Assembly (NCBI GenBank): GCA_964636405.1
Contig: CAZWSI010000017.1
Coordinates: 1-46,718, forward strand
Direction: 5' to 3'
From: CAZKGE01 sp964636405
Lineage (GTDB): Bacteria > Bacillota > Clostridia > Christensenellales > CAG-138
DNA length: 46,718 bases
Position 1 is the stretch's first letter. Every line of letters starts with the position of its first letter. The notes under the pieces were generated by a model. It was not told the origin of the DNA, did no database searches, and was given only the letters and a program-made list of their open reading frames with translations. Of this stretch, positions 32,128 to 40,598 are shown in pieces. Made by a program: the position numbers and the translations under genes.

Positions 32128-33278
32128 GCAACGAAAAGAAAGCAAGGCCGGAACCCCAGGCCGTCCTCACAGCGGAGGATTTCGAGCTGGTGCAGGCGCG
32201 GGAAACGCTGCGCGACGCGGAGGTGCACGGTAAATCCGTCGGCTTTTTCCTGGACGCGATGCGCCGGCTGCTGAAAAACCGCTCGGCTGTCGTTTCGTTT
32301 GTGATGATCGCGTTCATCGTGGTCATGGCCATATTTGGCCCCAACATGAACGGGCACGGCTTTAACGATCAGCAAGTCGATTATATCAATCTCCCGCCGC
32401 GCATCCCGATTCTGGCCAAGCTCGGCATTTGCGACGGCACGCGCGTGCTGGAAAACCGCAGATACGAATATCTGTCCGACCCGGCGCGCTACCCGGAGGG
32501 CGCTGTGCTTGAGGTGCTGCGCGTATATACCAAGGGCGCGAAGGAAATGTGCGACGTGCGGGTGGACGCGTATAAAATGGTCGGGCTGGACGAAACGACG
32601 AATTTCTGGTTCGGCACCGATTACCTTGGCCGCGACCTGTGGACGCGCACCTGGCGGGGCGCGCGCATTTCGCTGACCATCGCCATCATCGCGGTGTTTG
32701 TGAGCATCATCGTAGGCACGATCTACGGCGCGATTGCGGGCTATTACGGCGGCAAGGCCGATATGGTGATGATGCGCATTACGGAGGTCGTGTCCTCCTT
32801 CCCGCAGTCCATCGTGGCCACGATGCTCATTTTGATTATGGGCACGGGCATACAGGCCATCATTGTGGCGCTCACCATCACCGGCTGGGTTGGCTCCGCG
32901 CGGCTCATCCGCGCGCAGTTCCTGCGCTTTAAGGGCCGCGAATATGTGCTGGCCGCGCGCTCTCTTGGCGTGGGCGACGGCAAGCTCATTTTCCGCCACA
33001 TCCTGCCCAATTCCATCGGCCCGCTCATTACCAAGGCCATGATCGACGCGCCCGCGGCCATCTTCTCCGAGTCCTTCCTGGCCTTTATCGGCCTCGGCAT
33101 ACAGGCCCCGGAGCCGTCCATTGGCGTGCTGCTCTCCGACGCGCAAAAGGTGCTGGTGAGCTATCCGTACCAAACCGTGTTCCCGGCCATTCTGATTTCC
33201 GTACTGATGATCTCCTTCAATCTGTTCGGAAACGGTCTGCGGGACGCGTTCGATCCCACCTTGCGCGGTGCGGATTAA
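32124..33278 (+). CDS. oppC: Oligopeptide ABC permease OppC
   Basis: A 384-residue permease. A cytoplasmic N-terminus of about 50 residues is followed by the first helix (AVVSFVMIAFIVVMAIFGP). An extracellular stretch is longer than usual (about 75-150, FNDQQVDYINLPPRIP to VGLDETTNFW). Then comes the family signature FGTDYLGRDLWTRTWRGARISL, five more helices and the coupling loop REYVLAARSLGVGDGKLIFRH. The ATG at 32124 overlaps the oppB stop by four bases. Confidence 0.92.
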   Translation: MSNEKKARPEPQAVLTAEDFELVQARETLRDAEVHGKSVGFFLDAMRRLLKNRSAVVSFVMIAFIVVMAIFGPNMNGHGFNDQQVDYINLPPRIPILAKLGICDGTRVLENRRYEYLSDPARYPEGAVLEVLRVYTKGAKEMCDVRVDAYKMVGLDETTNFWFGTDYLGRDLWTRTWRGARISLTIAIIAVFVSIIVGTIYGAIAGYYGGKADMVMMRITEVVSSFPQSIVATMLILIMGTGIQAIIVALTITGWVGSARLIRAQFLRFKGREYVLAARSLGVGDGKLIFRHILPNSIGPLITKAMIDAPAAIFSESFLAFIGLGIQAPEPSIGVLLSDAQKVLVSYPYQTVFPAILISVLMISFNLFGNGLRDAFDPTLRGAD

Positions 33279-33291
33279 GGAGGGAATGCGA

Positions 33292-34353
33292 ATGAAAACA
33301 GGCGACGTCATTCTCGACGTAAAGGATCTTGCCGTTTCCTTTAAGGGCGGCGGCAACACAAGGGTGCAGGCCGTGCGCGGCGTGAGCTTTACCCTGCACA
33401 AGGGTGAGACCATCGCCATTGTGGGCGAATCCGGCTCGGGCAAGAGCGTAAGCGCCAAGAGCGTGATGGGCATTTTGGCAAATAACGCCACCATTGAAAG
33501 CGGCTCCATCCTCTACGACGGCATGGATCTCACCAAGGCCGACGAGCAGACCTTCTACGGCATCCGCGGCAAGCGCGTCGGGCTCATTTTTCAGGATCCG
33601 CTTTCCTCGCTCAACCCGCTCATGAAGATCGGCCATCAGATTACCGAGGTGCTGCGCCTCAACAAAAAGGTGAGCCGCGAGGAGGCCAAGGCGCAGGCCC
33701 TGGGCCTGATGCGGGACGTGGGCATACCCAATCCCGAGATACGCTTCGAGCAGTATCCCTTCCAGTTCTCGGGCGGCATGCGGCAGCGCATCGTCATTGC
33801 CATCGCGCTTGCAAACGATCCCGAGGTGCTGATTTGCGACGAGCCTACCACTGCGCTCGACGTGACCGTGCAGGCGCGCATTATGGAGCTCATCAACGAG
33901 CTCAAGGCCAAGAAGGATCTTTCCATCATCTTTATCACGCACGATCTGGGCGTGGTGGCGAATATGGCTAACCGCGTATACGTGATGTACGCGGGCCGCA
34001 TTGTGGAAAGCGGAACCTGCGAGGATATTTTCTTCGATCCGCGCCACCCCTACACCTGGGCGCTGCTGGGCTCCATGCCCGATCTTGAATCGCGCGAAAA
34101 GCTGCTGGCCATCCCGGGCACGCCGCCCAATATGGTTGCGCCGCCGCCCGGCGACGCGTTCGCGCCCCGCAACAAATATGCCATGCGCATCGATTTTAAG
34201 CAGGCGCCGCCCATGTTCAAAATCAGCGACACGCACTATGCGGCCACGTGGCTGCTGCATCCCATGGCGCCCAAGGTCGAAATGCCGTCCGCGCTGAAGC
34301 ACCGCATCGACCGCATGCTCGCCGAGGAGGAGGCCCTTCATGCCAACGAATGA
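33292..34353 (+). CDS. oppD: Oligopeptide ABC ATPase OppD
   Basis: A 353-residue ATPase. Walker A GESGSGKSV, Q-loop GLIFQDPLSSLNP, signature FSGGMRQRIVIAIAL, Walker B VLICDEPTTALD and switch ITHDLGVVANMANRV are present, and the C-terminal oligopeptide-type extension starts at RHPYTWALLGSMPD. The iron-sulfur Cys set of some OppD proteins is not seen. The ATG at 33292 has AAGGAGGG seven bases upstream and is preferred over the ATG at 33286. It forms a heterodimer with OppF, whose start overlaps its end by 14 bases. Confidence 0.93.
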   Translation: MKTGDVILDVKDLAVSFKGGGNTRVQAVRGVSFTLHKGETIAIVGESGSGKSVSAKSVMGILANNATIESGSILYDGMDLTKADEQTFYGIRGKRVGLIFQDPLSSLNPLMKIGHQITEVLRLNKKVSREEAKAQALGLMRDVGIPNPEIRFEQYPFQFSGGMRQRIVIAIALANDPEVLICDEPTTALDVTVQARIMELINELKAKKDLSIIFITHDLGVVANMANRVYVMYAGRIVESGTCEDIFFDPRHPYTWALLGSMPDLESREKLLAIPGTPPNMVAPPPGDAFAPRNKYAMRIDFKQAPPMFKISDTHYAATWLLHPMAPKVEMPSALKHRIDRMLAEEEALHANE

Positions 34354-35293
34354 TTGCGAACCCATTCTGGAGGTCAACAACCTCTGCATGACCTTCCGCT
34401 CCGGCGGAAAGTATAAAAAGCACGTCGTCAAAGCCGTGGACGACGTTTCCTTCTTTGTAAAAAAGTCGGAAACCTTCGGCCTTGTGGGCGAATCCGGCTG
34501 CGGAAAAACCACCACCGGCCGCGCCATCATCCGGCTGTACAATCCCACTTCGGGCAGCGTGCGCTTTGCCGGGCGGGAAATTGCCGGACCCATGACGCAC
34601 GACTTGCGCAAGTACATCACCGGCAATATCTCCACGATCTTTCAAGATCCCGTGGAATCGCTCAATCCGCGCATGACCATCCGCGAGATCATCGGGGAGG
34701 GCCTGGTCGTGCGCGGCATGAAGGACAAGGCGCTCATCGACGAAAAGGTGTACGGCATCCTCGAGAAGGTGGGCATGACCCGCGAGCATGCCAACCGCTA
34801 TCCGCACGAGTTTTCCGGCGGCCAGCGGCAGCGCATCGGCATTGCGCGGGCCATCGTCATCAACCCCGCCATGGTCATCGCGGACGAGCCGGTTTCCGCG
34901 CTCGACGTGTCCATTCAGGCGCAGGTGATCAATCTCCTCAACGATTTAAAGGAGGAATTGGGCCTCACCATTCTTTTTGTCGCGCACGATCTGTCCGTGG
35001 TCAAGTATTTTTCGGATCGCATCGGTGTGATGTACTATGGCAAAATGGTGGAAATCGCCGATTCCGACGCGCTTTATGCCAATCCCATCCATCCGTACAC
35101 CAAGGCGTTGCTTTCGGCCATTCCGCAGCCCAATCCGTATACGGAGCGCCGTCGCAAGCGCATCGTGTACGATCCCGCCACGGCGCACGACTACAGCGTG
35201 GAAAAGCCCGAGATGACCGAGATCTTGCCCGAGCATTTCGTGTACTGTTCGCCCTCGGAGGCGGAGGCCTATCGCCGTGCGCTCGGCTGCTAG
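34340..35293 (+). CDS. oppF: Oligopeptide ABC ATPase OppF
   Basis: A 317-residue ATPase, partner of OppD. Walker A GESGCGKTTTGRAI, Q-loop TIFQDPVESLNPRMT, signature FSGGQRQRIGIARAI, Walker B MVIADEPVSALDVSIQAQV and switch VAHDLSVVKYFSDRIGVMY are intact. The C-terminal family extension (HPYTKALLSAIPQPNP) is present. GAGGAGG precedes the ATG within the end of oppD. It is the last transporter gene; the next reading frame begins 17 bases before its stop. Confidence 0.93.
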   Translation: MPTNDCEPILEVNNLCMTFRSGGKYKKHVVKAVDDVSFFVKKSETFGLVGESGCGKTTTGRAIIRLYNPTSGSVRFAGREIAGPMTHDLRKYITGNISTIFQDPVESLNPRMTIREIIGEGLVVRGMKDKALIDEKVYGILEKVGMTREHANRYPHEFSGGQRQRIGIARAIVINPAMVIADEPVSALDVSIQAQVINLLNDLKEELGLTILFVAHDLSVVKYFSDRIGVMYYGKMVEIADSDALYANPIHPYTKALLSAIPQPNPYTERRRKRIVYDPATAHDYSVEKPEMTEILPEHFVYCSPSEAEAYRRALGC

Positions 35294-35693
35294 GCGCATT
35301 CTGGACGGGTGGGACACGCCCCATTTTTTGCGTTGCCTCGTTGCGGGCGCGGCCGTCGCGTTCGTCTTCTGGCTGCTGAAAAACCCGGGCGCGCCGCTTG
35401 TCCGCGCTGTTGACGCGCTCTTTTTCGGCGGGCTTGCCATTTTTCTCTACGGCGTGTGCAGGTCGATTGCCCGTCTGGGCTTTTTTGATCTGCCAGCCTT
35501 TGCTTTCCGCAAGGTGCGGCAAACGCTCCGCGGGGCAAAGCAGGGCGAAGACGACGAAACCGTACCCAAGGAGCGCCTCACGACCTATGCCGATTATCTG
35601 ACCAGGCCCCATCCTCGTCCCTCCTGCGCGGAGGCGCTGTGCGCGGGCGGGGCGTACCTTGCGCTTTGCGCGGCGCTCCTGCTTTTCCTGTAG
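35277..35693 (+). CDS. DUF3899-type small membrane protein
   Basis: A 138-residue protein with three hydrophobic segments (about 20-36, 42-66 and 119-138). The central LFFGGLAIFLYGVCRSIARLGFFDLPAFAFRKV matches the two-helix DUF3899 pattern, whose function is unknown. The start is a GTG at 35277 inside the end of oppF; no better start is visible. It ends two bases before the lipoate ligase gene, so it may be a link in the same transcript. Confidence 0.7.
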   Translation: MRSAARRILDGWDTPHFLRCLVAGAAVAFVFWLLKNPGAPLVRAVDALFFGGLAIFLYGVCRSIARLGFFDLPAFAFRKVRQTLRGAKQGEDDETVPKERLTTYADYLTRPHPRPSCAEALCAGGAYLALCAALLLFL

Positions 35694-35694
35694 C

Positions 35695-36672
35695 ATGGCT
35701 ATGAATAACCGCATTGTTTTCAGCCGCCTATACGACCCCGCGCAAAACCTCGCCCTCGAGGAGCACCTGTACGATACGCAGCAGGGCGGGGCTTGCTTCT
35801 ATCTGTGGCAGAATCAGAACACCGTGGTCGTCGGCAACGCCCAAAACGCGTGGAAGGAATGCCGCGTGGCGCTCCTTGAAAGCGAGGGCGGCCGCCTTGT
35901 ACGCAGGCCGTCGGGCGGCGGCGCGGTCTTTCACGATCTGGGCAATCTCAATTTCACCTTTATCCTGCCCAAGGCGGATTATGATCTCGTCCGGCAGCTT
36001 CGGGTCGTACGCAGCGCGGCGGCGGCCTTCGGCGTGGAGACGGAGCTGTCCGGCCGCAACGACCTCGTTTTGACCGGCACGAACGGAAAATTCTCCGGCA
36101 ACGCCTTCCGCCACGGCGCGAAAAACTCCCTGCACCACGGCACGCTGCTGGTTTCGGCGGATATGGACAGGCTTTCCCGCTATCTTGCGCCCTCGCCCCT
36201 CAAGCTCGCGGCTAAGGGCGTGGACAGCGTGCGCGCGCGCGTGGTAAACCTGGGAGACATCTGCCCCGCCGTTACCGTGCCCGCACTGGCTGAGGCGCTT
36301 TGCGCGGCCTTTGAGCGGGAGTACGGCCCCGCGCGGCGCGAGGAGCGCGAGGAGCTGGATGCGCTCGCCCTTGCGCGCCTCACGGAAAAATACAATTCCT
36401 GGGATTGGACCTACGGCAAGACCCCGCGCTTTGACGCGACGCTTGCCGCGCGGCTCTCCTTTGGCTGCGTAGAGCTTCTGCTTTCGCTAAGCAAGGGGCT
36501 AATTACACAAGCCGCCGTGTATACCGACGCGATGGACGAAACCCTGGCCGCCCGGCTGGAGCACGCGCTCCCCGGCGTGCCGTTTGCGCCGGAGGCGCTC
36601 GCCTCCCGCGCGGCAGCGCTTGGCGGCGCGGAGGGCGAGGCGCTCGCCGCGTGGCTGCGGCAGGGCTTTTAG
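35695..36672 (+). CDS. lplA: Lipoate-protein ligase A family
   Basis: A 325-residue enzyme that activates lipoate with ATP and attaches it to lysines of carrier domains (glycine cleavage H protein or 2-oxoacid dehydrogenase E2). Family motifs: NLALEEHL, the lipoyl-binding RRPSGGGAVFHDLGNLNFTF, NDLVLTGTNGKFSGNAFR with the catalytic Lys, HHGTLLVSADMD, and a C-terminal LplA accessory domain (YNSWDWTYGKTPRFD onward). The start is either ATG 35695 or ATG 35701. Neither has a clear ribosome binding site, so coupling to the preceding gene is likely. No lipoylated partner gene is in the window. Confidence 0.9.
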   Translation: MAMNNRIVFSRLYDPAQNLALEEHLYDTQQGGACFYLWQNQNTVVVGNAQNAWKECRVALLESEGGRLVRRPSGGGAVFHDLGNLNFTFILPKADYDLVRQLRVVRSAAAAFGVETELSGRNDLVLTGTNGKFSGNAFRHGAKNSLHHGTLLVSADMDRLSRYLAPSPLKLAAKGVDSVRARVVNLGDICPAVTVPALAEALCAAFEREYGPARREEREELDALALARLTEKYNSWDWTYGKTPRFDATLAARLSFGCVELLLSLSKGLITQAAVYTDAMDETLAARLEHALPGVPFAPEALASRAAALGGAEGEALAAWLRQGF

Positions 36673-36741
36673 GGCGCGGCCCGTTCGACGGCTCAAAAAA
36701 ACGCGCTTTTCGGCGCGCATTCGATGTGATACCATAGACGC

Positions 36742-37092
36742 ATGAAAAAGCTGGATTTTGCCGTAATCGCGCTGGTGGCGCTGCTTTCGTTTGCGCCGCT
36801 CGCCTTTTTGCCGCGCGGAGCGGGCGAGGCGCGCGTAACCGTCGTCTGGCATGGGGAAACGCTCTATAGCGGCGCGGTGTCTTGCGATGCGCTTGTGGAA
36901 ACGCCGGACGGCCGCAACACCGTGCGCGTGGAGAGCGGACATGCCGCGATGGCGCATGCGGACTGCGCGGACGGACTCTGCCTGCGGCAGGGGGACGCGC
37001 GCCCCGGCAAGCCCATCGTGTGCCTGCCAAACGAGCTTGTGGTAAGCGTAACGGGCGGGGGAGAGGAGGCGCTGGATGCCATCCTCCATTAA
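36742..37092 (+). CDS. NusG domain II-containing protein
   Basis: A 116-residue exported or membrane-anchored protein: an N-terminal helix (DFAVIALVALLSFAPLAFL), then a beta domain with the family cluster HADCADGLCLRQGD and KPIVCLPNELVV. The stand-alone NusG domain II family is common in Clostridia beside Gx transporters and FMN/ApbE genes; its role is unknown. The last 17 bases overlap the Gx transporter gene. No clear ribosome binding site precedes the ATG; the 70 bases before it contain only a weak GCGC hairpin. Confidence 0.85.
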   Translation: MKKLDFAVIALVALLSFAPLAFLPRGAGEARVTVVWHGETLYSGAVSCDALVETPDGRNTVRVESGHAAMAHADCADGLCLRQGDARPGKPIVCLPNELVVSVTGGGEEALDAILH

Positions 37093-37585
37093 CGTGCGCC
37101 ATCTTACAACCGTCGCGCTGCTGACGGCCATGGCTCTTGCCGTGCAGTATCTTGAGAGTCTGCTTCCGCCCCTTGTGCCCGGTGTGCCGGTCAAGCTGGG
37201 GCTTGCCAACAGCTTGACGCTCTTTGCGCTGCTCCGCTTTAAGCGCGCCGACGCGCTGGCTGTTTCGCTGCTGCGCTGCCTGCTCTTTGCACTGGTGACG
37301 GGCGCGGTGTCGGGCGCGCTCTACGCGCTTTCCGGCAGCCTGCTCTCCCTTGCGGGCATGGGCGCGCTTTTGCCGCTCGTGCGCCGGGCGCGGCTTTCGC
37401 CTATGGGCCTGTCCGTCGCGGGCGCGTTTTTATACAATTTGGGCCAGCTTGCCGTAGGAGCTGCGGCGCTTGGCGGCGCGATGCTTTTTTATCTGCCTTA
37501 TATGGGCCTGCTGTCCATTCCCTTTGGGCTAGCCACGGGCTTTCTCGCGCAAACGTTGGAAAAACGCATGAAGCGGGCCGGATAG
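37076..37585 (+). CDS. Gx transporter family membrane protein
   Basis: A 169-residue polytopic protein (five or six helices) of the family annotated as Gx transporter or heptaprenyl diphosphate synthase component I. The conserved N-terminal run TVALLTAMALAVQYLESLLP, then PGVKLGLAN-like VPVKLGLANSLTLFAL, and the C-terminal YLPYMGLLSIPFGLATGF are seen. It probably is an S-component-like transporter rather than an enzyme; the substrate is unknown. Its ATG lies inside the end of the NusG-II gene with GGGGGAGAGGAGG upstream, so the two are coupled. Confidence 0.85.
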   Translation: MPSSINVRHLTTVALLTAMALAVQYLESLLPPLVPGVPVKLGLANSLTLFALLRFKRADALAVSLLRCLLFALVTGAVSGALYALSGSLLSLAGMGALLPLVRRARLSPMGLSVAGAFLYNLGQLAVGAAALGGAMLFYLPYMGLLSIPFGLATGFLAQTLEKRMKRAG

Positions 37586-37593
37586 ACGGCTGC

Positions 37594-38598
37594 CTATGCT
37601 TCCATAAGAGCCAGCTCCACGTCCGTGTAATAGTACAATAGTATGTCCGCATAGCTGCGGCCGCCCAGCGCCATGCTGTTGGCCCCGGTCTGGCTCATGC
37701 CGACCCCGTGGCCAAAGCCCCGCGTGTCGAAACGAATCTCGCGCTTTTCCAGCGTGTAGACAAACAGCGTGCTGTCCAGCCCCAACGCCTGCCGCACCTC
37801 CTTGCCGGTGACGACGGCGCCGCCAAGGCGCATGGAGCGCACGCGGCCGCTGCCCGTGGCGGAGAGAATCTCGAGCTGTTTGTCCAGCTTGCTCGCGTTG
37901 AGCTTGGCCTCCGGGAAGCGCGCGTTGATCCGCTCGATAAACGCGGCGCGGGAAAAGGCGACCGAGCCCGTCATGCGGGCGCTCCCCACCTCGCTGCTGC
38001 TTTCCACGGCGCGCAGATACGGCAGCGCCTCCGAATATACGTCCTCCGAGTTTTCGGTCGAGCCGCCCGACGAGCTGTGATAGAGCGCGTCGATGGGCTT
38101 TCCGTCGTAAAGGAGAACCTGTCCGGCTGTTTCGGCCACGGCCTGCTCAATTTTTCCCTCGTTTTCATCATAGGACACGCCCCAGCTTCGCTTGCGCCGC
38201 GCCTCGTCTGCGTAGGCATGGCAGCAAGCGCTGCTTGTACAGATGTCTGCATCGTGCGCGCCGCAGCCCCCGGAGGCAAGCGTATAAAGCGTATAGGTGC
38301 GCGCCGCGACCGCCTGTGCCTTGAGCGCCTCGAGCTGGAAGGAGGCTGGCATCTCCGCCGCCACCACGCCTACAAGATATGTTTCCAGCGGGAGCGAGAG
38401 GCATTCCTCGGCCCGGTGATCGTAAACGCGCACGCTGCTGCCGCCCTCGAGCAGGGTGGGCGGGGCTTCCGTATCCGGCTGTGAGACGTCGTTCCGATTT
38501 GCGATGGCGCAGCCGCGTATGACGAGCACCAAAAACGCGGCCGCAAGCGATACAAGCAGAACCCGCCCCCATTGAATGCGATCCATGGTAGTATCCAT
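37594..38598 (-). CDS. spoIID: Stage II sporulation protein D
   Basis: A 334-residue membrane-anchored lytic transglycosylase of forespore engulfment. A single helix (GRVLLVSLAAAFLVLVIRG) is followed by the SpoIID domain: LETYLVGVVAAEMPASFQLEALKAQAVAARTY with the catalytic Glu, the Cys-rich substrate loop (GGCGAHDADICTSSACCHAY), YHSSSGGSTENSEDVY and the C-terminal RGFGHGVGMSQTGANSMA. It cleaves glycan strands together with SpoIIP and SpoIIM. The ATG at 38598 has AAAAAGGGA close upstream; an in-frame ATG at 38586 is the alternative. No clear mother-cell sigma-E promoter was found. Confidence 0.92.
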   Translation of the reverse strand: MDTTMDRIQWGRVLLVSLAAAFLVLVIRGCAIANRNDVSQPDTEAPPTLLEGGSSVRVYDHRAEECLSLPLETYLVGVVAAEMPASFQLEALKAQAVAARTYTLYTLASGGCGAHDADICTSSACCHAYADEARRKRSWGVSYDENEGKIEQAVAETAGQVLLYDGKPIDALYHSSSGGSTENSEDVYSEALPYLRAVESSSEVGSARMTGSVAFSRAAFIERINARFPEAKLNASKLDKQLEILSATGSGRVRSMRLGGAVVTGKEVRQALGLDSTLFVYTLEKREIRFDTRGFGHGVGMSQTGANSMALGGRSYADILLYYYTDVELALMEA

Positions 38599-38599
38599 A

Positions 38600-38628
38600 T
38601 TCCCTTTTTGCCGATTCCATGCTAAAAT
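38600..38628 (+). promoter_or_regulatory. Promoter of the sigma-like paralogue 2 operon
   Basis: TAAAAT (38623-38628) with an extended TGC in front follows a weak -35 TTCCCT (38600-38605) at 17 bases. It overlaps the upstream region of the divergent spoIID. Confidence 0.45.
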
Positions 38629-38672
38629 ATACGCAATTACAAACGCTGAAAGCGGCGAGAAGGAGAAACGAC

Positions 38673-39404
38673 ATGGAATCGGAGGAATTACAGCGCCGCA
38701 TTCACAACGGGGACAGGGCCGCCTTCGGCATTTTGTTCGATGCATACAGCCGCACGGTCTATTCCCGGGCGCTGTCTTCGCTGGACTATTCCTCGGAGCA
38801 GGCCAAAGAGGTGGTCAAAGCGGTGTTCATCACCGTCTATCAGGATATTCGCGCGGCTGACGCACCCTTCGACGTGGCGGCGCGCATCACCCGCCTCACC
38901 GATATGGAGTCCGCCGCCGTTTTGCGCCGCGCGGCCGCCCAGCCGGTCAACGACCGCGCTCAACAGAATGTTGAGCGTGCGCAACAGAATGTTGAACGTG
39001 CGCAACCGCAGGATGAGCATGCGCAACCGCAGGCAGGGGATGTGCGGCCTGCTCAAACGCAGCCCGCATACGCGCCAAACCCGCCGCAGACAGCGCAGAG
39101 CGACAGGCCCCTTGCGCAGACGGAGGCGCCCGTTCCGGCGCCGGAGCAGCCCGCCGCCCCGGCGGCGGATGCGACGATTCCCGCGGAGCCGGACCCGGCG
39201 GCGCAGCCCGCGCCCAAGGCGCGGCGCGGTAAGGGCGCGCGCCTGCGCGACGTGATTGTTACGGTGCTCATTTGCGTGCTGTTTGCCTGCTTCTTGTGGG
39301 TGCTCGCGGGCATATTGATGGACAGCGGCGTTCTGCCCGTGCTGGATTTAGGCTACAGCTGGTTCAACGGCGCGGTCTATCCGCTCTTTAAGCTGGGGGC
39401 GTAG
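38673..39404 (+). CDS. Membrane-tethered sigma-region-2-like protein (paralogue 2)
   Basis: A 243-residue paralogue of the protein at 20517-21479. The N-terminal 70 residues look like sigma-70 region 2 (LQRRIHNGDRAAFGILFDAY, then SSEQAKEVVKAVFITVYQDI), and no region 4 follows. A Pro/Ala/Gln linker with a 7-residue repeat (AQQNVER) leads to a basic patch, one membrane helix (about 194-217) and a tail with LDLGYSWFNGAVYPLF. It has a clear AAGGAG site and begins an operon with a DnaD-domain gene one base downstream. A regulatory role is inferred only from domain likeness. Confidence 0.75.
   Translation: MESEELQRRIHNGDRAAFGILFDAYSRTVYSRALSSLDYSSEQAKEVVKAVFITVYQDIRAADAPFDVAARITRLTDMESAAVLRRAAAQPVNDRAQQNVERAQQNVERAQPQDEHAQPQAGDVRPAQTQPAYAPNPPQTAQSDRPLAQTEAPVPAPEQPAAPAADATIPAEPDPAAQPAPKARRGKGARLRDVIVTVLICVLFACFLWVLAGILMDSGVLPVLDLGYSWFNGAVYPLFKLGA
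38961..39023 (+). repeat. 21-bp in-frame repeats (AQQNVER)
   Basis: Two near-identical 21-base units (38961-38981 and 38982-39002) and one diverged unit (39003-39023) encode seven-residue repeats in the linker of sigma-like paralogue 2, mirroring the SAFGQQ repeats of paralogue 1. Confidence 0.75.
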
Positions 39405-39405
39405 C

Positions 39406-40596
39406 GTGCGCTGCCAGTTTGCGCCGGGCGGGGCGCGCAGCGAGATTACGCCCGTGGACAATCTCTTTATAGCCGAATATATGCCCCACGCGGAGGGGCT
39501 GTATGTGCAGGTTTATCTCTACGGCCTCATGCAGTGCTATCATGCCTCCATGGCCGACGCGCCGCTTACCGAGGCGCTGGGTCTTTCCGAGCAGGCCGTG
39601 GTGCAGGCCTTTTGCTATTGGCAGCGGGAGGGCCTTGTTCGGATCAGCTCCGAGAAGCCGCTTGTGGTGGAGTATTGCCGCCCGGCGGGCGCGGACACGG
39701 GCGAGAACGCGCCCGTAAAATACCATACGCTGGTGGAATCGCTTGCAAACCTCACCGCGCCGAGGCAGTTTGGCATGCGCGAATTGCGGCACGTGTACGA
39801 CTGGATCGAGGTCTACGGCCTTGAGGAGGGCGCGGTGCTACAGCTTGTTTCCCATTGCCTGGAGGGAAACCGGCGGCGCTCCATCCAATATATGACCGCG
39901 GTGGCGCAAGCTTGGGCGGAGGCGGGCGTGCACACCCGCGAGGACGCCATGGCGCACATCAACGCGCAGGAGCTGGGCCGCCACGGCGCGAGCGAGGTGC
40001 TGCGCGCGTGGAGCAAGCGGCGCAAGCCGACCGTCGCGGAAATGGCGCTCTACGACAAATGGGTGGGCGAATGGGGCTTTACGGGCGAGGCCGTGCAAAC
40101 GGTGGTCGCGGGCATGACGGATGTTTCCACGCCCAGCTTCGATCTGCTGGACTCGCGCCTTTCCGAGCTGCGCGACAAGGGCCTGACTACCGGCGGCAAA
40201 ATTGGCGCGGCGGACGAAAAGGATGGGCAGGAGCGCGATTTTGCCAAGCTCCTTTTTGCGCGCGCGGGCAAGGCGGAAACGGCCACCAGGACCCAGCGCA
40301 GGCAGATCGCCATGTATCTTACGGAGCTGGGCATGCCGCGTGAGCTGCTTTTGTATGCCGCCGAACGGAGCAGGGGGGCCAACGAGCCCTTTGGCATGAT
40401 GAAAAAGCTGCTCAGCGATTGGCACGCCGCAGGCATTGCGGATATCGCGGGCGCGGAGCGAGCCGTGCAAAGCGCGGACAATAAGCCCGCCGCGCGTGGC
40501 GGGCGGGGTCGCGCGCCCGCGCACAGCTATGCGCAGCACGAGGTCAGCGACGAGGCGCTCGAGGCCGCGCTTGTGGACTTGGATAAGGATTTGTGA
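39406..40596 (+). CDS. DnaD-domain replication protein
   Basis: A 396-residue protein. The N-terminal part (VDNLFIAEYMPHAEG, then LTEALGLSEQAVVQAFCYWQREGLVRI) is a DnaD-like winged helix. Two helical DnaD_2-type modules follow, around residues 120-200 (MRELRHVYDWIEVYGLEEGAVLQL) and 205-260 (VAEMALYDKWVGEWGFTGEAVQ). The C-terminus is Gly/Arg-rich then acidic. DnaD primosome proteins help open DNA and load the helicase. The helicase-loader-type ATPase follows immediately, as expected. The start is a GTG at 39406, one base after the preceding stop, with GGGGG upstream. Confidence 0.85.
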   Translation: MRCQFAPGGARSEITPVDNLFIAEYMPHAEGLYVQVYLYGLMQCYHASMADAPLTEALGLSEQAVVQAFCYWQREGLVRISSEKPLVVEYCRPAGADTGENAPVKYHTLVESLANLTAPRQFGMRELRHVYDWIEVYGLEEGAVLQLVSHCLEGNRRRSIQYMTAVAQAWAEAGVHTREDAMAHINAQELGRHGASEVLRAWSKRRKPTVAEMALYDKWVGEWGFTGEAVQTVVAGMTDVSTPSFDLLDSRLSELRDKGLTTGGKIGAADEKDGQERDFAKLLFARAGKAETATRTQRRQIAMYLTELGMPRELLLYAAERSRGANEPFGMMKKLLSDWHAAGIADIAGAERAVQSADNKPAARGGRGRAPAHSYAQHEVSDEALEAALVDLDKDL

Positions 40597-40598
40597 GC

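Noticed and set aside
33217..34635. Reverse ORF of 472 codons, and similar long reverse frames at 32079-33509, 5782-7200 and 3744-4943
   Set aside because: All are antisense to clearly identified genes and have shadow-frame composition without start signals.
38619..38672. Upstream extension of sigma-like paralogue 2
   Set aside because: It overlaps the predicted promoter; the ATG at 38673 has the clear AAGGAG site.
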